The position numbers and the translations under genes were made by a program. Source: Clostridia bacterium (GTDB lineage: Bacteria; CBDUZB01; JAGLHV01). From it: a stretch of DNA of 64,000 bases. The stretch lies in NCBI GenBank assembly GCA_030595925.1, contig JAUVLC010000001.1, forward strand, positions 3,725 through 67,724, given 5' to 3'. Under the pieces are notes generated by a model, which saw nothing but the letters and a program-made list of their open reading frames with translations, was not told the origin of the DNA and searched no databases. Below are positions 42,848-52,590 of this stretch, piece by piece. Within the stretch, counting starts at the first letter, position 1, and every line of letters begins with the position of its first letter.

Positions 42848-45800
42848 TCAGAACTCACTCACTCTCTCAACTATTTCAATGAATGTTGGATGAAACAAAC
42901 ATTCTTCACCCAGTATTGCTTTATCTACTACTACACCTTTATTCTCGTCTTTGATTTCAATATCGGAAATATAATAAATATTTTCCACCTTTTCTACCAC
43001 ATTATGAATGTCTGATTTACCCAGAGGCATTCCAAAGGGCCAACCTTTTTTATCAGGTCCTCCGTTAAGCGGATGAAGAAAAGTCCTTAATCTTTTTTCT
43101 ATTTCTTTCTTGGTTGCCTGGATTTCCGTAACCGTTGATTTTAAAACTACATTTATCTTCACAGAAATATCCACATATTTGGGAGCAATCACCTTTAACA
43201 TGGTAGTTATCAGTCGTCTTTCATCTAAATGCTCTCTTACTCTACGCAAAAGTTCCCGCGTAGGAACGAGTTTCCCATTACTCTTTCCATCATTCCTATC
43301 TTCTTTGGAAACTATTACTACTGTTACTTCCCCTTCTTTTTCTTTGGTTGGAATACAATGTGCTCTGGCTACATGACTTGAAGCCTCTTTTGCTATCCAT
43401 TCATAATCGTCAGCAGTAACTGCCCGATAACGATTTTTAAAGATATGAGGAGCACGTATTTTTGCTTCTTCAACTGTTTCCATATCCGCTCCTCCTTCAG
43501 CAGGATAATAATTAATTACTCCTGAAATAAAAGGGATTGTTCCCTTTATCACTGTTATATTACCAGCTGCCACATTCCCTTCTGTGCCCCCTCCTATTTG
43601 ATAACTTGCCGCTTTTATATTATTCCTTCCTTCAGGAGGAATTAATCCTGTTGTTCCATCACCAAAAACAATTTTATTATTTACATAATCTACTAAATAA
43701 TGCCTGCTGCCGGAACCGGATTCAAAGAAATTTTCTACCTGATGCCAACGCACCCAAAATCCTCCTTCTTCTGTTGCTTCTTCTTTATAAAAAGCATCCT
43801 GTCCCTCTTCCTCGAAAATTATTTTTCTTTCCTGCTCCATAGGCATTTCTTTTTCTCGTAGCCAGATTTGCGGTTTAAATAAAACAGGCCCTCTTAAAAA
43901 AGTAAAGGATTGTTCGGGCATCCCATCACTGGAGCCTAAAATTTCATTTTTAATAGTTGTACTACTTAAAGAAACAACACTATTTAAAAGGATATTTTTT
44001 ATTTCAGGAACCCTGGTAAAACTTCCCATTTCCAATCTCACTCTGAGCCAATAAAGTTCTTTACCAAATTCTTTTCTAATTTTAAAATCGCGGGGACCTC
44101 TAAATTCTACAACCCCACTCTGGAAAAAACTTCTTGTATAATCATTTACCACTAAATTATCCCATATTTCTCCATTCCAATATTCCCAGATAAGACTGGC
44201 GCCTATCTTTTTATCCCGGGAATCCTTATCCGTTAAAAAATTAGACAACACCCCTTCCCCTTCCATTACAAAATAAATTTGAATGTTTTCTTGCGGAAAA
44301 CCTTTATCAAATCCAAAATAGCAGGCAGGATTTAAATCTTTAACCACTTCAAAAGGCTGCCAGGATTTAACCTTGTTATTCTGCATGAAATCTACCAAAT
44401 TATTTCTTATCATTTCCGAATGGTTTTTAAATCTGTAATCATTAAAAGTAAAACAATGTTTAGGAGCACAGGGTTTGATATTATATTTTAAATTTATAGA
44501 CTCCAATAAAGGCGGTCTAAGAGGCCTGTCAAAACTCCAAACCCAATGTCCCAATGAATCCTGAACATATCTTCCTCCGACCCCAAAGTCACCTGTATTT
44601 ATACGTACACGCAGCCAAAAGTTTTCCTGTCCGTTTACTTCACATTTTTTTAAGTTCGGTGGATGTTTAAATTTAACCACACCAGTCTGGGTAAAAGCAT
44701 TTGTCTCATCCACAAAACTAAAAATCCCTTTTTCTTTTTTAACCCCCTCCCCTGATGTAAGTCCTATTTCTTTCCATTGTTTCCCATTCCAGTATTCCCA
44801 GGAAAGAGTTAATTCTTCAGAAGCTTGAGGCTGTTCTACTACTGATGTTTCCTGTAATTTTATTTTTACCTCAATCGTAGCTCCTTCTTTAGAAAAAACA
44901 TCTCCACCGGCCATATAAAAAGCATCGTTATATTTAGGTTCTCCAACAAAAGGATAAAAATCTTTACTCAAATCCACGGGTGTATAAATTAAATTAGCAT
45001 TATTGGAATAACAAATATCAGGAACAACTCCCTCTCCGCCAATTAAAATCTTAGTTTCCACTGTTTCTATTAAAGTCTGTTTTTTGTCTTGAGGTATTTC
45101 CATAAGTTTTCCTCTGAGCCAAATACTTTCAACCTCATCTACTTTACACTTATTAATACCTGTGAAAGGTCCCTTAAAAACAATTTCATCTTCCTTTAAT
45201 TCCGGAGTTATATTAATCCAATGTTTATCATTCCAGTATTCCCATTCCAACATTGAATGTAATTTTTCCTCCAACGGTAACGAATTACGCAAAAGGAGGT
45301 GTAGGACATTAGAATCAGCCAGATTGATCAAGGAATCATCTCCAATATAAATGAACCTATCTATCTGACTTTTACCCTGAAACACAGAAAATCCCCTTTT
45401 CTTTCCTTCATTTACTCCAACAAAATGCGAATTGTCGGCAATTTTATCTCTGTCCATACTGATACATTTTACTAATTTGCAATTTAACACATGCAAATCT
45501 TTTTCTGTTTCAAAAACAATAGCTTTATTATCTCCTGTTTGTGTAGTAGCTACCTGAGTTCCTTTATTTATCAGTTGGCCATGATTCGCTCCTTCGGCTA
45601 ACTGAAAAGTTACCAGTGTTTTTGCCGGTTGAGGAGGAGAAAGATTTACCCCCATAAGTTCCAAGAGGGTTAAATAAGTCTTCTCAGGGACTTTATTGAG
45701 CCGGTAAATTACCATCTCCATCATCCAGCTAAAAAGTTCTATTAAGGTAATACCCGGATCAGTCGGATTATGATTTGTCCACTGGGGACAATATTTGGGA

Positions 45801-45868
45801 ATAAGTCTTATTGCCTCTTCTACAATTTGTTTGTGTGTTCTATCATCTAAATTGGGCTTGGGTATCAT
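42848..45868 (-). CDS. gpJ/Afp11-like baseplate assembly protein
   Basis: A 1006-residue wedge component of the eCIS baseplate. It starts IPKPNLDDRTHKQIVEEAIRLIPKY and has the family hallmark NPTDPGITLIELFSWMMEMV. It holds several repeats around WEYWNGKQW and WLRVRI sequences and a conserved C-terminal gpJ part (RYRAVTADDYEWIAKEASS, VARAHCIP, VDISVKINVVLK, GKSDIHNVVEKVENI). ATG 45868 has GGAG five bases upstream and overlaps the gp25 gene end by 26 bases. Length is normal for the family. One of the surest injection-system genes. Confidence 0.93.
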   Translation of the reverse strand: MIPKPNLDDRTHKQIVEEAIRLIPKYCPQWTNHNPTDPGITLIELFSWMMEMVIYRLNKVPEKTYLTLLELMGVNLSPPQPAKTLVTFQLAEGANHGQLINKGTQVATTQTGDNKAIVFETEKDLHVLNCKLVKCISMDRDKIADNSHFVGVNEGKKRGFSVFQGKSQIDRFIYIGDDSLINLADSNVLHLLLRNSLPLEEKLHSMLEWEYWNDKHWINITPELKEDEIVFKGPFTGINKCKVDEVESIWLRGKLMEIPQDKKQTLIETVETKILIGGEGVVPDICYSNNANLIYTPVDLSKDFYPFVGEPKYNDAFYMAGGDVFSKEGATIEVKIKLQETSVVEQPQASEELTLSWEYWNGKQWKEIGLTSGEGVKKEKGIFSFVDETNAFTQTGVVKFKHPPNLKKCEVNGQENFWLRVRINTGDFGVGGRYVQDSLGHWVWSFDRPLRPPLLESINLKYNIKPCAPKHCFTFNDYRFKNHSEMIRNNLVDFMQNNKVKSWQPFEVVKDLNPACYFGFDKGFPQENIQIYFVMEGEGVLSNFLTDKDSRDKKIGASLIWEYWNGEIWDNLVVNDYTRSFFQSGVVEFRGPRDFKIRKEFGKELYWLRVRLEMGSFTRVPEIKNILLNSVVSLSSTTIKNEILGSSDGMPEQSFTFLRGPVLFKPQIWLREKEMPMEQERKIIFEEEGQDAFYKEEATEEGGFWVRWHQVENFFESGSGSRHYLVDYVNNKIVFGDGTTGLIPPEGRNNIKAASYQIGGGTEGNVAAGNITVIKGTIPFISGVINYYPAEGGADMETVEEAKIRAPHIFKNRYRAVTADDYEWIAKEASSHVARAHCIPTKEKEGEVTVVIVSKEDRNDGKSNGKLVPTRELLRRVREHLDERRLITTMLKVIAPKYVDISVKINVVLKSTVTEIQATKKEIEKRLRTFLHPLNGGPDKKGWPFGMPLGKSDIHNVVEKVENIYYISDIEIKDENKGVVVDKAILGEECLFHPTFIEIVERVSEF

Positions 45869-46262
45869 GTTCACTCCTTTCTAAGTAAAATGGATATACC
45901 AGATTAAAAAAATTATTGGTAGATATTACTTTGTATTCAATATTTATCAAAAGCTTATGGTTATAATCTTTATCCGCATCGGCTTCGACTTTAATTAATT
46001 CAATACGCGGTTCCCATTTGGCTAAAGCCTCTTCTATATAATGAATAACAAGTCCGTGAGTATGGGTATTATTGGGAGCAAAAACCAAATCATTTATTCC
46101 GCAACCAAAATCAGGCCGCATTATTCTCTCCCCTTTAGATGTCCCTAAAATAATACGAATGGATTGCTCAATGTTTGCCTCCTGACCGGATAATTTTACT
46201 CCTCCCTGCCTATCTATTTCCATAGACAAATTCCATCCTACCCCTAAAAAATCTCTGTTCAT
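45843..46262 (-). CDS. GPW/gp25 family baseplate protein (Afp9-like)
   Basis: A 139-residue baseplate wedge protein with lysozyme-related gp25 fold. Signature: EQSIRIILGTSKGERIMRPDFGCGINDLVFAPN, followed by VIHYIEEALAKWEPRIEL. The last 16 residues run into the start of the gpJ gene, which overlaps by 26 bases, so translation is coupled. AGGAGGT precedes the ATG. Confidence 0.93.
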   Translation of the reverse strand: MNRDFLGVGWNLSMEIDRQGGVKLSGQEANIEQSIRIILGTSKGERIMRPDFGCGINDLVFAPNNTHTHGLVIHYIEEALAKWEPRIELIKVEADADKDYNHKLLINIEYKVISTNNFFNLVYPFYLERSEHDTQAQFR

Positions 46263-46283
46263 TTAATTATGACCTCCTTTGTG

Positions 46284-46375
46284 AGCTTAAAGCTAAGAGC
46301 TAAGAGCAAAGAACCATTTGCAATCTAAACCTGCATCCTGAATCTTGTATCCTGTATCATGCATCCTGTATCTTT
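46284..46375. repeat. Family A, linker, family B
   Basis: A (46284-46312), a CAATCTAAACC linker, B (46331-46375). B runs into the 3' end of the peptidoglycan-binding gene and encodes its last residues. Confidence 0.88.
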
Positions 46376-47184
46376 CTTATCTCTTCTTTTCCTACTTCTC
46401 CGTTTTCATTAAGACGATTTAACTTTTGTAATTCCTTCACTGCACGAACTGTTGACTCACCATAAATTCCATCAGTCCACACCTGATAGCCCTTTTGGGC
46501 AAGAAGATATTGTAATCTCACCACATCGTATCCTTTGTCCCCTTTTTTCAGATTTCTTGTTGCAAGATAAACTTGTAAAGGAATTCGTTCACCTGAAAAA
46601 TCTTTCTCTATTACTAAGTTTTTGCGGATTTTTCGCGGTAACCCTTTCACTTTTTTTATTTCAAGTTTAGTGGGTTTATTCCCTGACATTGCTAACCTGG
46701 TGGAAACCCTAAACTTGAGTCCACTTCTTAAATCACTGTCATAAAGAAGAGTAGTTCCGCTCTTTATCTTCAATTTTATCTTAGTCCACCGCTTGCAAAC
46801 AAATTTCTTTTTTTTCGGTGATTTATAAACTAATGCCCCGGTATCGGTCTTATCTATAGCAAAAACCATTTTCCCTTTAGAAACAGTTTTATCTATCGGG
46901 ACATTGGATATTACCCGACCATTTTCAGTAACTTTAATTATCTGAGCTGATATCTCTGCTTCTGCTTGTCCATCTGCTAACAAATACACAATAGGAATCC
47001 CCCATGTAGATTTTAATTCTTTCATTTCATCGGAATTAAACAATATCTCCATATCCCGGGCACAAAAACCTACCTCTGCTTCTCCTGCTCTTCCCTGTAT
47101 GGGACGAACTGAAAGCCTGATGGCATACTTATTCCGGTCGGTAGATTTCTCTCTATTGAATAATAATTTAAACAATTTCAGCAT
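46357..47184 (-). CDS. Peptidoglycan-binding-domain protein of the injection locus
   Basis: A 275-residue protein without signal peptide. The N-terminal two thirds are beta-rich (IRLSVRPIQGRAGEAEVGF, FVCKRWTKIKLKIKSG). The C-terminus is a PG_binding_1 domain (LKKGDKGYDVVRLQYLLAQKGYQ split, then DGIYGESTVRAVKELQKLN). In contractile systems such proteins may help the complex meet the cell wall. ATG 47184 has GAGG six bases upstream. The last residues KIQDA and the TGA come from family B heptads. D element copy 3 lies directly upstream. Confidence 0.75.
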   Translation of the reverse strand: MLKLFKLLFNREKSTDRNKYAIRLSVRPIQGRAGEAEVGFCARDMEILFNSDEMKELKSTWGIPIVYLLADGQAEAEISAQIIKVTENGRVISNVPIDKTVSKGKMVFAIDKTDTGALVYKSPKKKKFVCKRWTKIKLKIKSGTTLLYDSDLRSGLKFRVSTRLAMSGNKPTKLEIKKVKGLPRKIRKNLVIEKDFSGERIPLQVYLATRNLKKGDKGYDVVRLQYLLAQKGYQVWTDGIYGESTVRAVKELQKLNRLNENGEVGKEEIRKIQDA

Positions 47185-47199
47185 ATCAAACCTCAATTA

Positions 47200-47490
47200 G
47201 GGTCTGTTGAAAAACCCATCAGTCCCTGATTTCACAGATTAGAAACCAGATTACACAGATTAAAACTCGAACGACAAAATCGGTATAATTTGTTCAATAT
47301 CTGTATAATCAAGGCTTACTGAAAAATTTATATGCAATCAAAAGTGCCCTGTCTGCGTGCGGACACGCACAGGCAGGAAGGTTTTTGGGTGATTTTGCAC
47401 AAATTTCGTGCACTTTTAACCACATTTTCGCAGTCATTTGCATATTTATTCCGTCGATATTTTACATTTGTTTGCATTTTTCAATAAACC
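47200..47490. repeat. D element copy 3 with internal insertion
   Basis: Same order as copy 1, but the palindromic unit (TIR at 47313 and a decayed one ending 47490) is split by about 90 bases. The insert contains a GC-rich hairpin CCTGTCTGCGTG ... CACGCACAGGCAGG. It lies just upstream of the peptidoglycan-binding gene in the gene-free gap 47185-47739. Confidence 0.78.
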
Positions 47491-47571
47491 TCACTTAATT
47501 ATAAAATCTTCTGCAAAACAGCTTTCTTTACCTCTAATGCCATTCCTGCCCTGTATCAAGTCTTTTGTCTC

Positions 47572-47656
47572 TCCTCCCCTTGTGGGAGGAGATTAAGAGG
47601 AGGGAAGCAATTAATATTTTCACCCTCACCTTAATCCTCTCCCCTCAAGGGAGAGG
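47572..47656. repeat. CTCCTCCCC/GGGAGGAG and CCTCTCCCCTCAAGGG repeats
   Basis: Two adjacent hairpin-type repeats of the widespread CCCTCACC...TCTCCCC...GGGAGAGG kind. The rest of the gap to 47739 shows no gene. Confidence 0.75.
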
Positions 47657-47739
47657 AAAAACACTTAGATTTGTTACTAAAATTGTGAACCTCTACACTC
47701 AGGCGGTGCGGAATGACCCGCTTTATCCACTTAACCAAT

Positions 47740-49269
47740 CTATTTCTTTTTCTTTATCGTAATTTCCACTATCGCTTTATCCTCATTAATTTCATCACTA
47801 AGAGGACCTTTTATAACACACCGGGAACGTGTGGAAAAAACTTCTTTAATCTTAATTTTTCCTACTTGTACTCTCCCCGGATTGTAAATCACTCCTTTTA
47901 TATTTTTTTTAATCCTGCGGTCTTCAGAACCTACATTAATTATAATTGCCTTTACCTCATCATTCCTTTTTTCCACTTCCAATACTTCGGCCCGAATTGT
48001 CTCTATTGGCGAAGTTGTTACTACCGGTGGCGAAGTTGTTGCAACTATAATTCCTAATTTCATTTTTGCCTTTTTTATCCAATCTTGAATCTTAGAAGAT
48101 TTTTCATCGAGGCTTTCTGCTTTTACAAAATATTTTAATGATTTTGCATATTTTTTTATCGTTTTTGGAGACTTTAATCCTTTTTTTGACTCCACAATTT
48201 CTCCCTTTCCAAAATATTTCTTCCCTTTCTTAAAAAACTTCTCTGCCTTTTGCTTAGTTGGAGGATTTGTTACATCTCCTTCTAACTTTTTTGCACCAAA
48301 TTTCATACCTAAACTAATCCGGTGACTATTTCCTATATCATTGTTATAAGGAACATAGGCATAATCTGCAGATAGTTTATCGGAGGAAACCATCCCCATT
48401 CCCACTCGCAGGCCATCTCCCAAATCCTGGTTGGATATATAACCCATTCTTAAATTAAAACCTTTCCAGAAACGGTATTCCGCACCTAAACTAACAAAAA
48501 AATCATTATCCAATGGAATATTAAAATCCATCGCCAAATTAAGGCGATTTTCTAACAACTTAGTTGCTGCCCCCAATTTACAATTCACAGGGAGAGTTTC
48601 TCCTTCATCAATAAATTTTATTTTAGTCCCTAAATTCTGAACAGCAATCCCGATATTTAAAGGCAATTTATAATTAGAAATATTTAACCAGGATAGATTA
48701 ATCACAGGACTAAATGAGTATAAAAAACCCATATCCAGAGCAAAAGCAATAGCAGACTCATCACCTAATTGTTGCCGGATAAATTTAAGATTTGCTCCTG
48801 CTGATATTCCCAAATCCAGAAGATTTAATCTCTTGTCTAAATCTTTTTCTCCATAGGACAAAACTAATGCTAAATCCGAAGCACCTACTCCACCTGTAGC
48901 ATTTCCATCCTCATCATATCCTTCCATTTTACTCATCGAAAGAAAATTTACACTTGCACCCAGGGTCCTTCCATATTTTAAAGGATAAGCAAAAGCAAGA
49001 AAATCATGATTAATACCGTCAATCCACTCATTATGCATAAAGGTAATCTCTTTACGATTTAAATTACCCAGTCCTGCCGGATTCCACCAAATAGTATTCA
49101 CATCATCAACAATAGCTACACCAGTTTCCCCCATTGCTATTGGTCGTGCACCTACACCAATCTTTAAAAAATTCGCTCCTGTACTTCCCGGACCACTGGC
49201 GAATGCGCATAAAGCATAGAGCATAGAGCACAAAATAACTACACTTCCTTTAAACAAAACCTTTTTCAT
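47740..49269 (-). CDS. PorV/PorQ-family outer-membrane protein
   Basis: A 509-residue outer-membrane beta-barrel-like protein. After the signal peptide the PorV/UPF0164 start is clear: TGANFLKIGVGARPIAMGET, then VNTIWWNPAGLGNL, ALDMGFLYSF and AGYRF-type strands (LGAEYRFWKGFNLRMGY). Residues about 330-400 form a TPR-like helical region, followed by a beta C-terminal part. The signal core (LCSMLYALCAFA) is built by four family A heptads (49205-49230). Placed next to a protein with an FlgD-like C-terminal domain, it recalls PorV's cargo role in type IX secretion; other T9SS genes are not seen. Confidence 0.8.
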   Translation of the reverse strand: MKKVLFKGSVVILCSMLYALCAFASGPGSTGANFLKIGVGARPIAMGETGVAIVDDVNTIWWNPAGLGNLNRKEITFMHNEWIDGINHDFLAFAYPLKYGRTLGASVNFLSMSKMEGYDEDGNATGGVGASDLALVLSYGEKDLDKRLNLLDLGISAGANLKFIRQQLGDESAIAFALDMGFLYSFSPVINLSWLNISNYKLPLNIGIAVQNLGTKIKFIDEGETLPVNCKLGAATKLLENRLNLAMDFNIPLDNDFFVSLGAEYRFWKGFNLRMGYISNQDLGDGLRVGMGMVSSDKLSADYAYVPYNNDIGNSHRISLGMKFGAKKLEGDVTNPPTKQKAEKFFKKGKKYFGKGEIVESKKGLKSPKTIKKYAKSLKYFVKAESLDEKSSKIQDWIKKAKMKLGIIVATTSPPVVTTSPIETIRAEVLEVEKRNDEVKAIIINVGSEDRRIKKNIKGVIYNPGRVQVGKIKIKEVFSTRSRCVIKGPLSDEINEDKAIVEITIKKKK

Positions 49270-49293
49270 CTTCCTTCCTCCTTTCGTTATTTT

Positions 49294-49468
49294 AAGCTTA
49301 GAGCTTAGAGCTAAGAGCTGAGAGCATAGAGCTAAGAGCTAAGAGCATAGAGCATAGAACTAAGTGCTAAAAGCTAAGAGCAATCTAAACCCGCATTTTT
49401 TTATCCTGTATCCTGTATCCTGAATCTTGTATCCTGCATCGTGCATCCTGTATCCTGTATCCTAAATC
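49294..49468. repeat. Family A, linker, family B cassette
   Basis: A (49294-49382), AATCTAAACCCGC linker, B (49406-49468), which abuts the stop of the 660-residue gene. Confidence 0.9.
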
Positions 49469-51449
49469 ACCTAATTATCATCAAACGTCCTTTTTTCTTG
49501 TCTCCTTGATTATTACTAATTGTGTAAATATAAACCCCGCTGGATAAATCCTTCGCTCCATCCCATTGATAATTACCATCTCCATCGGTCTCTTCCAATT
49601 CGCAAACCTTCTCTCCTGAAATAGTATAAATTTTAATTTTTGCATACGCAGTTAAATTAGTAAAAGTAATATTAAAATGGTCATTCGTTTTAAAAGGTAC
49701 AGGATAAGCAAATACTCTCTTTAAATCATCACTGGTTGGTTCACCAAGCAATGCATATACTGAAAAATGACTAACTTCTGCACTCACCGTATTTTCAACA
49801 GTATCTACAGTAGAACCTGATAGTTTTGACCATTGACTATCAACCAGTTCATAAATTGCCAGTGTGTTTTCATGTAAACGAGGATTCATATTACCCACCC
49901 AACCATCCTGATTTACATCCTCATAAGGTAAAGTAATAATAACCGGTGCCCCAAAATTATCTTCAATCAATTCTCCTTCAGTATTATAAATAACAAACTC
50001 AGTAATACTTCCTGGAATGCGATTAAAATTTTCATCTGCATCATCTTTTTCATTCGCCATTTTAATTTCATTAATATCCGCAACCTGCGGATTATCTTCC
50101 GCATCAAGATTTATTATTAAATCCCCATCCTGACCCAAAGCATTAGCCAAAAACTCTACTTTAGTTTTACCATCAGCAGCAATAACTGTACTATCTTCAT
50201 CAGCAACAATTCTATTTACCAAAGGAATAAAATCAGGATTATATATCAAGACCCGATGATTACAATGGTCAGAGATAAAAAGTTTTACTCCATCACTAAA
50301 AACATCGATAGGATAATTGAGACTACTTGCACTTACTCCTCCATTGTTGGCAGTATTACTGATAAAATCAGGCTGTCCAAAAACCATATCCGCTGGTTCA
50401 TTATTACTAGTGGGAATACTATTATGAATCAAGACTCGATGATTATATCGGTCACCGATATATAATCTTATCCCATCACTATAAATATACCATGGAAAAT
50501 AAAGACTACTGGCAACGGGATTACTTTCCCCTGCACCACTATTTATTCCATTGTGTTCAAAATCCGGCTGTCCCAGAACTACATCCGCCTCTTCATTGTC
50601 ATTGGGAAGAATATTATTATAAATCAAAACCCGATGATTGCACCGATCAACTATATAAAGTCTTGTCCCATCATTGTAAACACCAATAGGAAAATAAAGA
50701 CTATTAGCAACCGGACTATTTTCTCCCCTACCACTATTTATTCCATTATTATAAAAATCAACCTGACCCAAAACTACATTTGCTGGTTCATTGTTATTTG
50801 TTGGTATATGGTCATATATCAAAACTCGATGATTATGTTGGTCGGTAATATAAAGCCTTGTCCCATCACTAAAAACATCGATAGGATAATTGAGACTATT
50901 TGCACTTATTCCTCCATTATTAGCAGTGTTGCTAGTAAAATTAGGTTGTCCCAAAACCACATCAGCTGGTTCATTATTACTTGTTGGAATACTGTTATGA
51001 ATCAAGACTCGATGATTATATATGTCAGCAATGTAAAGCCTTGTTCCATCACTAAAAACACTATAAGGATGATAGAGACTTTTGGCACTTATTCCTCCAT
51101 TATTAATAGTGTTGCTGGTAAAATTGGGTTGTCCCAAGACTACATCTGCTGGCTCATTATTACTTGTTGGAATACTGTTATGAATCAAGACTCGATGATT
51201 ATACATGTCAGCAATGTAAAGTCTTATTCCATCACTAAAAACCTTAATGGGACCATGGAGACTACTTGCACTTACCCCACCATAATTAACTGTATTCGTG
51301 CCAAAATTCGACTGACCCAAAACAACCTCTGCATTTTGATTATTACTGGCAAAAGCAAAAATCAAAGAAATCCCTACTGTCAATAAAATAATAATAACAA
51401 CTATTACCTTCCATCCACTAATTTTTAATTTTCTCTTCCCTCGTTTCAT
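49467..51449 (-). CDS. Secreted NHL-type beta-propeller protein with FlgD-like tail
   Basis: A 660-residue exported protein. An N-terminal hydrophobic segment (VIVVIIILLTVGISLIFAFA) is followed by six near-identical repeats of 55-65 residues with VVLGQPNF, VFSDGTRLYIAD and NHRVLIHNSIP, like an NHL six-bladed propeller. A middle beta domain (DGKTKVEFLANALGQDG) and a C-terminal FlgD-type Ig domain (VFAYPVPFKTNDHFNITFTN, SGVYIYTISNNQG) follow. The high identity between repeats at DNA level suggests recent expansion. The function may be surface adhesion or binding; it interrupts the baseplate genes. Confidence 0.8.
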   Translation of the reverse strand: MKRGKRKLKISGWKVIVVIIILLTVGISLIFAFASNNQNAEVVLGQSNFGTNTVNYGGVSASSLHGPIKVFSDGIRLYIADMYNHRVLIHNSIPTSNNEPADVVLGQPNFTSNTINNGGISAKSLYHPYSVFSDGTRLYIADIYNHRVLIHNSIPTSNNEPADVVLGQPNFTSNTANNGGISANSLNYPIDVFSDGTRLYITDQHNHRVLIYDHIPTNNNEPANVVLGQVDFYNNGINSGRGENSPVANSLYFPIGVYNDGTRLYIVDRCNHRVLIYNNILPNDNEEADVVLGQPDFEHNGINSGAGESNPVASSLYFPWYIYSDGIRLYIGDRYNHRVLIHNSIPTSNNEPADMVFGQPDFISNTANNGGVSASSLNYPIDVFSDGVKLFISDHCNHRVLIYNPDFIPLVNRIVADEDSTVIAADGKTKVEFLANALGQDGDLIINLDAEDNPQVADINEIKMANEKDDADENFNRIPGSITEFVIYNTEGELIEDNFGAPVIITLPYEDVNQDGWVGNMNPRLHENTLAIYELVDSQWSKLSGSTVDTVENTVSAEVSHFSVYALLGEPTSDDLKRVFAYPVPFKTNDHFNITFTNLTAYAKIKIYTISGEKVCELEETDGDGNYQWDGAKDLSSGVYIYTISNNQGDKKKGRLMIIR

Positions 51450-51477
51450 AATTTTTATACTCCTTTCTTTCCCGATA

Positions 51478-51643
51478 AATCATGAATCTTCTATCTTGTA
51501 TCCTGCATCTTGTATCGTGAATCATGAATCGTGTATCCTGCCTTTCCTTCTAAGTTCTTTATTCTATGCTCTATATTCAATCTGCGTAATCTTCTTCTTT
51601 AATCTGTGTAATCATAGTTTCCACACTTTTTCAGTGGAAACTA
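51478..51643. repeat. B tract, AATCTGTGTAATC pair, stop-abutting hairpin
   Basis: B units (51478-51542), two ATCTG(C/T)GTAATC motifs (51584-51613) and a hairpin AGTTTCCAC/GTGGAAACT (51616-51642) overlapping the stop codon of the second spike gene. Confidence 0.8.
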
Positions 51644-52450
51644 ATTAATCTTCACCTGCATTCCTTTAATCTCTTGTATCCCACCGGCTTTACTGGTCAA
51701 ATTTCCACTTGATTCAATATTTATTTCTCCGCTCTTTACTTCTAAAGCTGAACCTACTTCATATTTCATATTGCTATCTGCTTTATTTTCTATATTTTTA
51801 GCTTTACTTTTTATTCCGGCATCCGAAGTTATTTTCATTTCTTTTGTTGACTTTATTTCCATTGTCTCTCCGGCTACAAGATTTGTTGTCTTTGAAGATT
51901 TCACCTGAAAATCAGTACATTCTACACTCACTTTGCCATTTAGGGCTTTGAGATTAATATTTCCCTCTCCATTTATAATATCAATCACATTATCCTCAAC
52001 ATTTGCTCCTGTCTTTATCTCAATTCTATTTTTACCGGTTTTATCAATAATTTGAATTTTTTCTTTGCCTTCGGTATCATCAAGAATGATTAAATGTCCA
52101 CTCTTTGATTTGATATAACGCAAGTTATTCTTTCCATCTTTATTAACCTCGCTTGCTGTATTCTCTTTAGTCTCAGGAGGTTTTTGTTCAGAAGTCCAGA
52201 TACTACCAATAATAAAAGGCTCATTTTTATTGCCCTGATGAAAAGCTACCAATACCTTGTCATGCACATTAGGAATAAAATACGCACCCATTTCCGAACC
52301 CGCCATAAAGGTACTGACCTGTGCCCAATTACTATTGTGTTGCTCGGATAAAGAATCAAACTTCACCTTTACCCTTGAAGAATCTTTTTCAATCTCCACC
52401 ACTTCACCAACCTCGACTCCATAAATTTTATTATTAGTTATGTTATCCAT
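51641..52450 (-). CDS. Second gp5/VgrG-like spike protein (short paralogue)
   Basis: A 269-residue spike. The N-terminal OB fold is typical (YGVEVGEVVEIEKDSSRVKVKF, FIPNVHDKVLVAFHQGN, FIIGSIW), then a triple beta-helix-forming region (LRYIKSKSGHLIILDDTEGK, IDIINGEGNINLKALNG, ending IKGMQVKIN). It is closely similar to the first 270 residues of the protein at 53857 but lacks its Ig and TTR-like C-terminal domains. AAGGAGAC precedes the ATG. Two spikes suggest alternative tips or cargo. Confidence 0.88.
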   Translation of the reverse strand: MDNITNNKIYGVEVGEVVEIEKDSSRVKVKFDSLSEQHNSNWAQVSTFMAGSEMGAYFIPNVHDKVLVAFHQGNKNEPFIIGSIWTSEQKPPETKENTASEVNKDGKNNLRYIKSKSGHLIILDDTEGKEKIQIIDKTGKNRIEIKTGANVEDNVIDIINGEGNINLKALNGKVSVECTDFQVKSSKTTNLVAGETMEIKSTKEMKITSDAGIKSKAKNIENKADSNMKYEVGSALEVKSGEINIESSGNLTSKAGGIQEIKGMQVKIN

Positions 52451-52468
52451 AATTTTGTCTCCTTAAGA

Positions 52469-52537
52469 GCATAGAGCTAAGAGCGTAGAGCTTAGAGCAA
52501 AATATGATTCACGATACAGGATGCACGATTCACGATA
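52469..52537. repeat. Family A and inverted family B
   Basis: A (52469-52502) directly followed by inverted B units (52504-52537). The remaining bases to 52590 hold a GTGGGCTTGCCCACC hairpin (52562-52576). Confidence 0.85.
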
Positions 52538-52590
52538 GAAACTTCAAATTAAGCGTAGGAGTGGGCTTGCCCACCCTTATTTGCTCAAAA

